Positions 63,595 through 64,000 of a stretch of 64,000 nucleotides of DNA are shown piece after piece. Each line of letters opens with the position of its first letter. The first letter of the stretch is position 1. The stretch covers positions 1 through 64,000 of the forward strand of contig NZ_LAXJ01000019.1 in NCBI RefSeq assembly GCF_001441615.1. Direction: 5' to 3'. Source of the stretch: Roseovarius atlanticus (GTDB lineage Bacteria; Pseudomonadota; Alphaproteobacteria; Rhodobacterales; Rhodobacteraceae). The notes under the pieces were generated by a model. That model did no database searches. It saw only the letters and a program-made list of their open reading frames with translations, and was not told the DNA's origin. Made by a program: the position numbers and the translations under genes.

Positions 63595-64000
63595 TCAGAT
63601 TTCTGATTTGGCTACCTTGTGATAGATATGGGTGAAGGTCGCCGCGCCCAGGATCGGGATCACGAGGTTCACCAGCGGGATCGACAGGGGCAGGGCCATC
63701 AGGGTGCCGGCCATCCAGATCGTGCCGCGATGTTCCTTGCGCAGAACCTTGGCGTTGGCGCGACCGACGCGGCGCATGGCGGCCAGTTGAAAATACTCCA
63801 TTCCCAGCAAGTAGCCGTTCACGCCCCAGAAGATGAAGGGCGTGGCGGGCGGAAAGAAGGCGTAGAGGATGAAGGCCAGGAGGTTGGCCGCGATGATGAC
63901 GCCGAGGAAATTGACGCTGTCCTTCAGCCCGTCGAAGAAGGGCACCGGCGGAACGGTGGGCAGGTTGGGATAGTGCCGGTCCTCGACCGCCTGGGCGACC
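63595..64000 (-). CDS. EI24/CysZ-like membrane protein (C-terminal part)
   Basis: The frame is open to the window edge, so the N-terminus is missing; at least 135 residues are seen. Spans such as FLGVIIAANLLAFILYAFFP and ALPLSIPLVNLVIPILGAAT and the loop VNGYLLGMEYFQLAAMRRVG match the EI24 domain, to which the sulfate transporter CysZ belongs. It is convergent with the RND gene, 13 bases apart. The role in sulfate uptake is not proven for alphaproteobacterial members. Confidence 0.8.
   Translation of the reverse strand, partial: VAQAVEDRHYPNLPTVPPVPFFDGLKDSVNFLGVIIAANLLAFILYAFFPPATPFIFWGVNGYLLGMEYFQLAAMRRVGRANAKVLRKEHRGTIWMAGTLMALPLSIPLVNLVIPILGAATFTHIYHKVAKSEI

Noticed and set aside
1-64000. 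CRISPR array, prophage, tRNA or rRNA genes
   Set aside because: No regularly spaced direct repeats, no integrase or phage structural genes and no cloverleaf or rRNA sequence were recognised on reading; a covariance-model scan would be needed to exclude a degenerate tRNA or small RNA.

Overview
The window comes from a GC-rich alphaproteobacterium, most likely a marine member of the Rhodobacterales (Roseobacter group). This rests on the long S10-spc-alpha ribosomal protein cluster without rpsD or rpmJ, with adk between secY and rpsM; on the mce-DUF1467 pair, the class I phasin, the monomeric NADP isocitrate dehydrogenase, and the Hint and RTX exported proteins; and on the intergenic palindromes. 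The species cannot be fixed from sequence alone. No tRNA, rRNA, CRISPR array, insertion sequence or prophage was recognised.

Region 1 (1-25280) is the ribosomal protein supercluster, broken into segments: rpsJ-rplC-rplD-rplW; rplB-rpsS-rplV-rpsC-rplP; rpmC-rpsQ-rplN-rplX-rplE-rpsN-rpsH-rplF-rplR-rpsE-rpmD; rplO; secY-adk; rpsM-rpsK-rpoA-rplQ. Three accessory islands lie in the gaps: cspA plus a phasin; a lysozyme-like protein, a 2OG-Fe(II) oxygenase-like protein, an RTX-like protein and a GFA protein; and a low-GC membrane protein, a VWA protein, a solitary ectoine-synthase-like cupin, a secreted protein, a Hint protein, a ribbon-helix-helix protein and a receiver protein. Each island begins with a short palindrome and/or a terminator with a GAGA loop. 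After each island, and before secY and rpsM, there is a sigma70-like promoter with an exact 17-base spacer, a C-rich discriminator and a leader hairpin.

Region 2 (25294-35340) holds a host-attachment-type protein, a DegP/DegQ-like periplasmic protease, the AAA+ protein RarA, and a four-gene oligopeptide-type ABC importer (Tat-exported binding protein, two permeases, one double ATPase). Two tandem 40-codon genes for paralogous single-span membrane proteins lie convergent to the importer.

Region 3 (35560-51900) holds carB with a palindrome-derived in-frame insertion, pabB-pabC, a cyclopropane-fatty-acid-synthase-type methyltransferase, aspS, a VOC protein, a hemerythrin, an exported DUF1800/DUF1501 pair, a GNAT acetyltransferase, a receiver protein, methylmalonyl-CoA epimerase with DUF1467, an Lrp/AsnC regulator divergent from a DUF6356 protein, and a YitT-like membrane protein. 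Region 4 (52068-64000) holds monomeric icd, an MFS exporter, a YdjM-like membrane protein, a FrnE-like DsbA overlapping an AMP-forming ligase, a divergent XRE-cupin regulator, an RND efflux pair, and an EI24/CysZ-like gene cut by the window end.

The most unusual observations are the tandem 40-residue membrane proteins, the carB insertion built from a palindromic repeat, a 12-copy intergenic palindrome family with compensatory substitutions, and the repeated promoter-plus-hairpin layout in front of the ribosomal protein segments.
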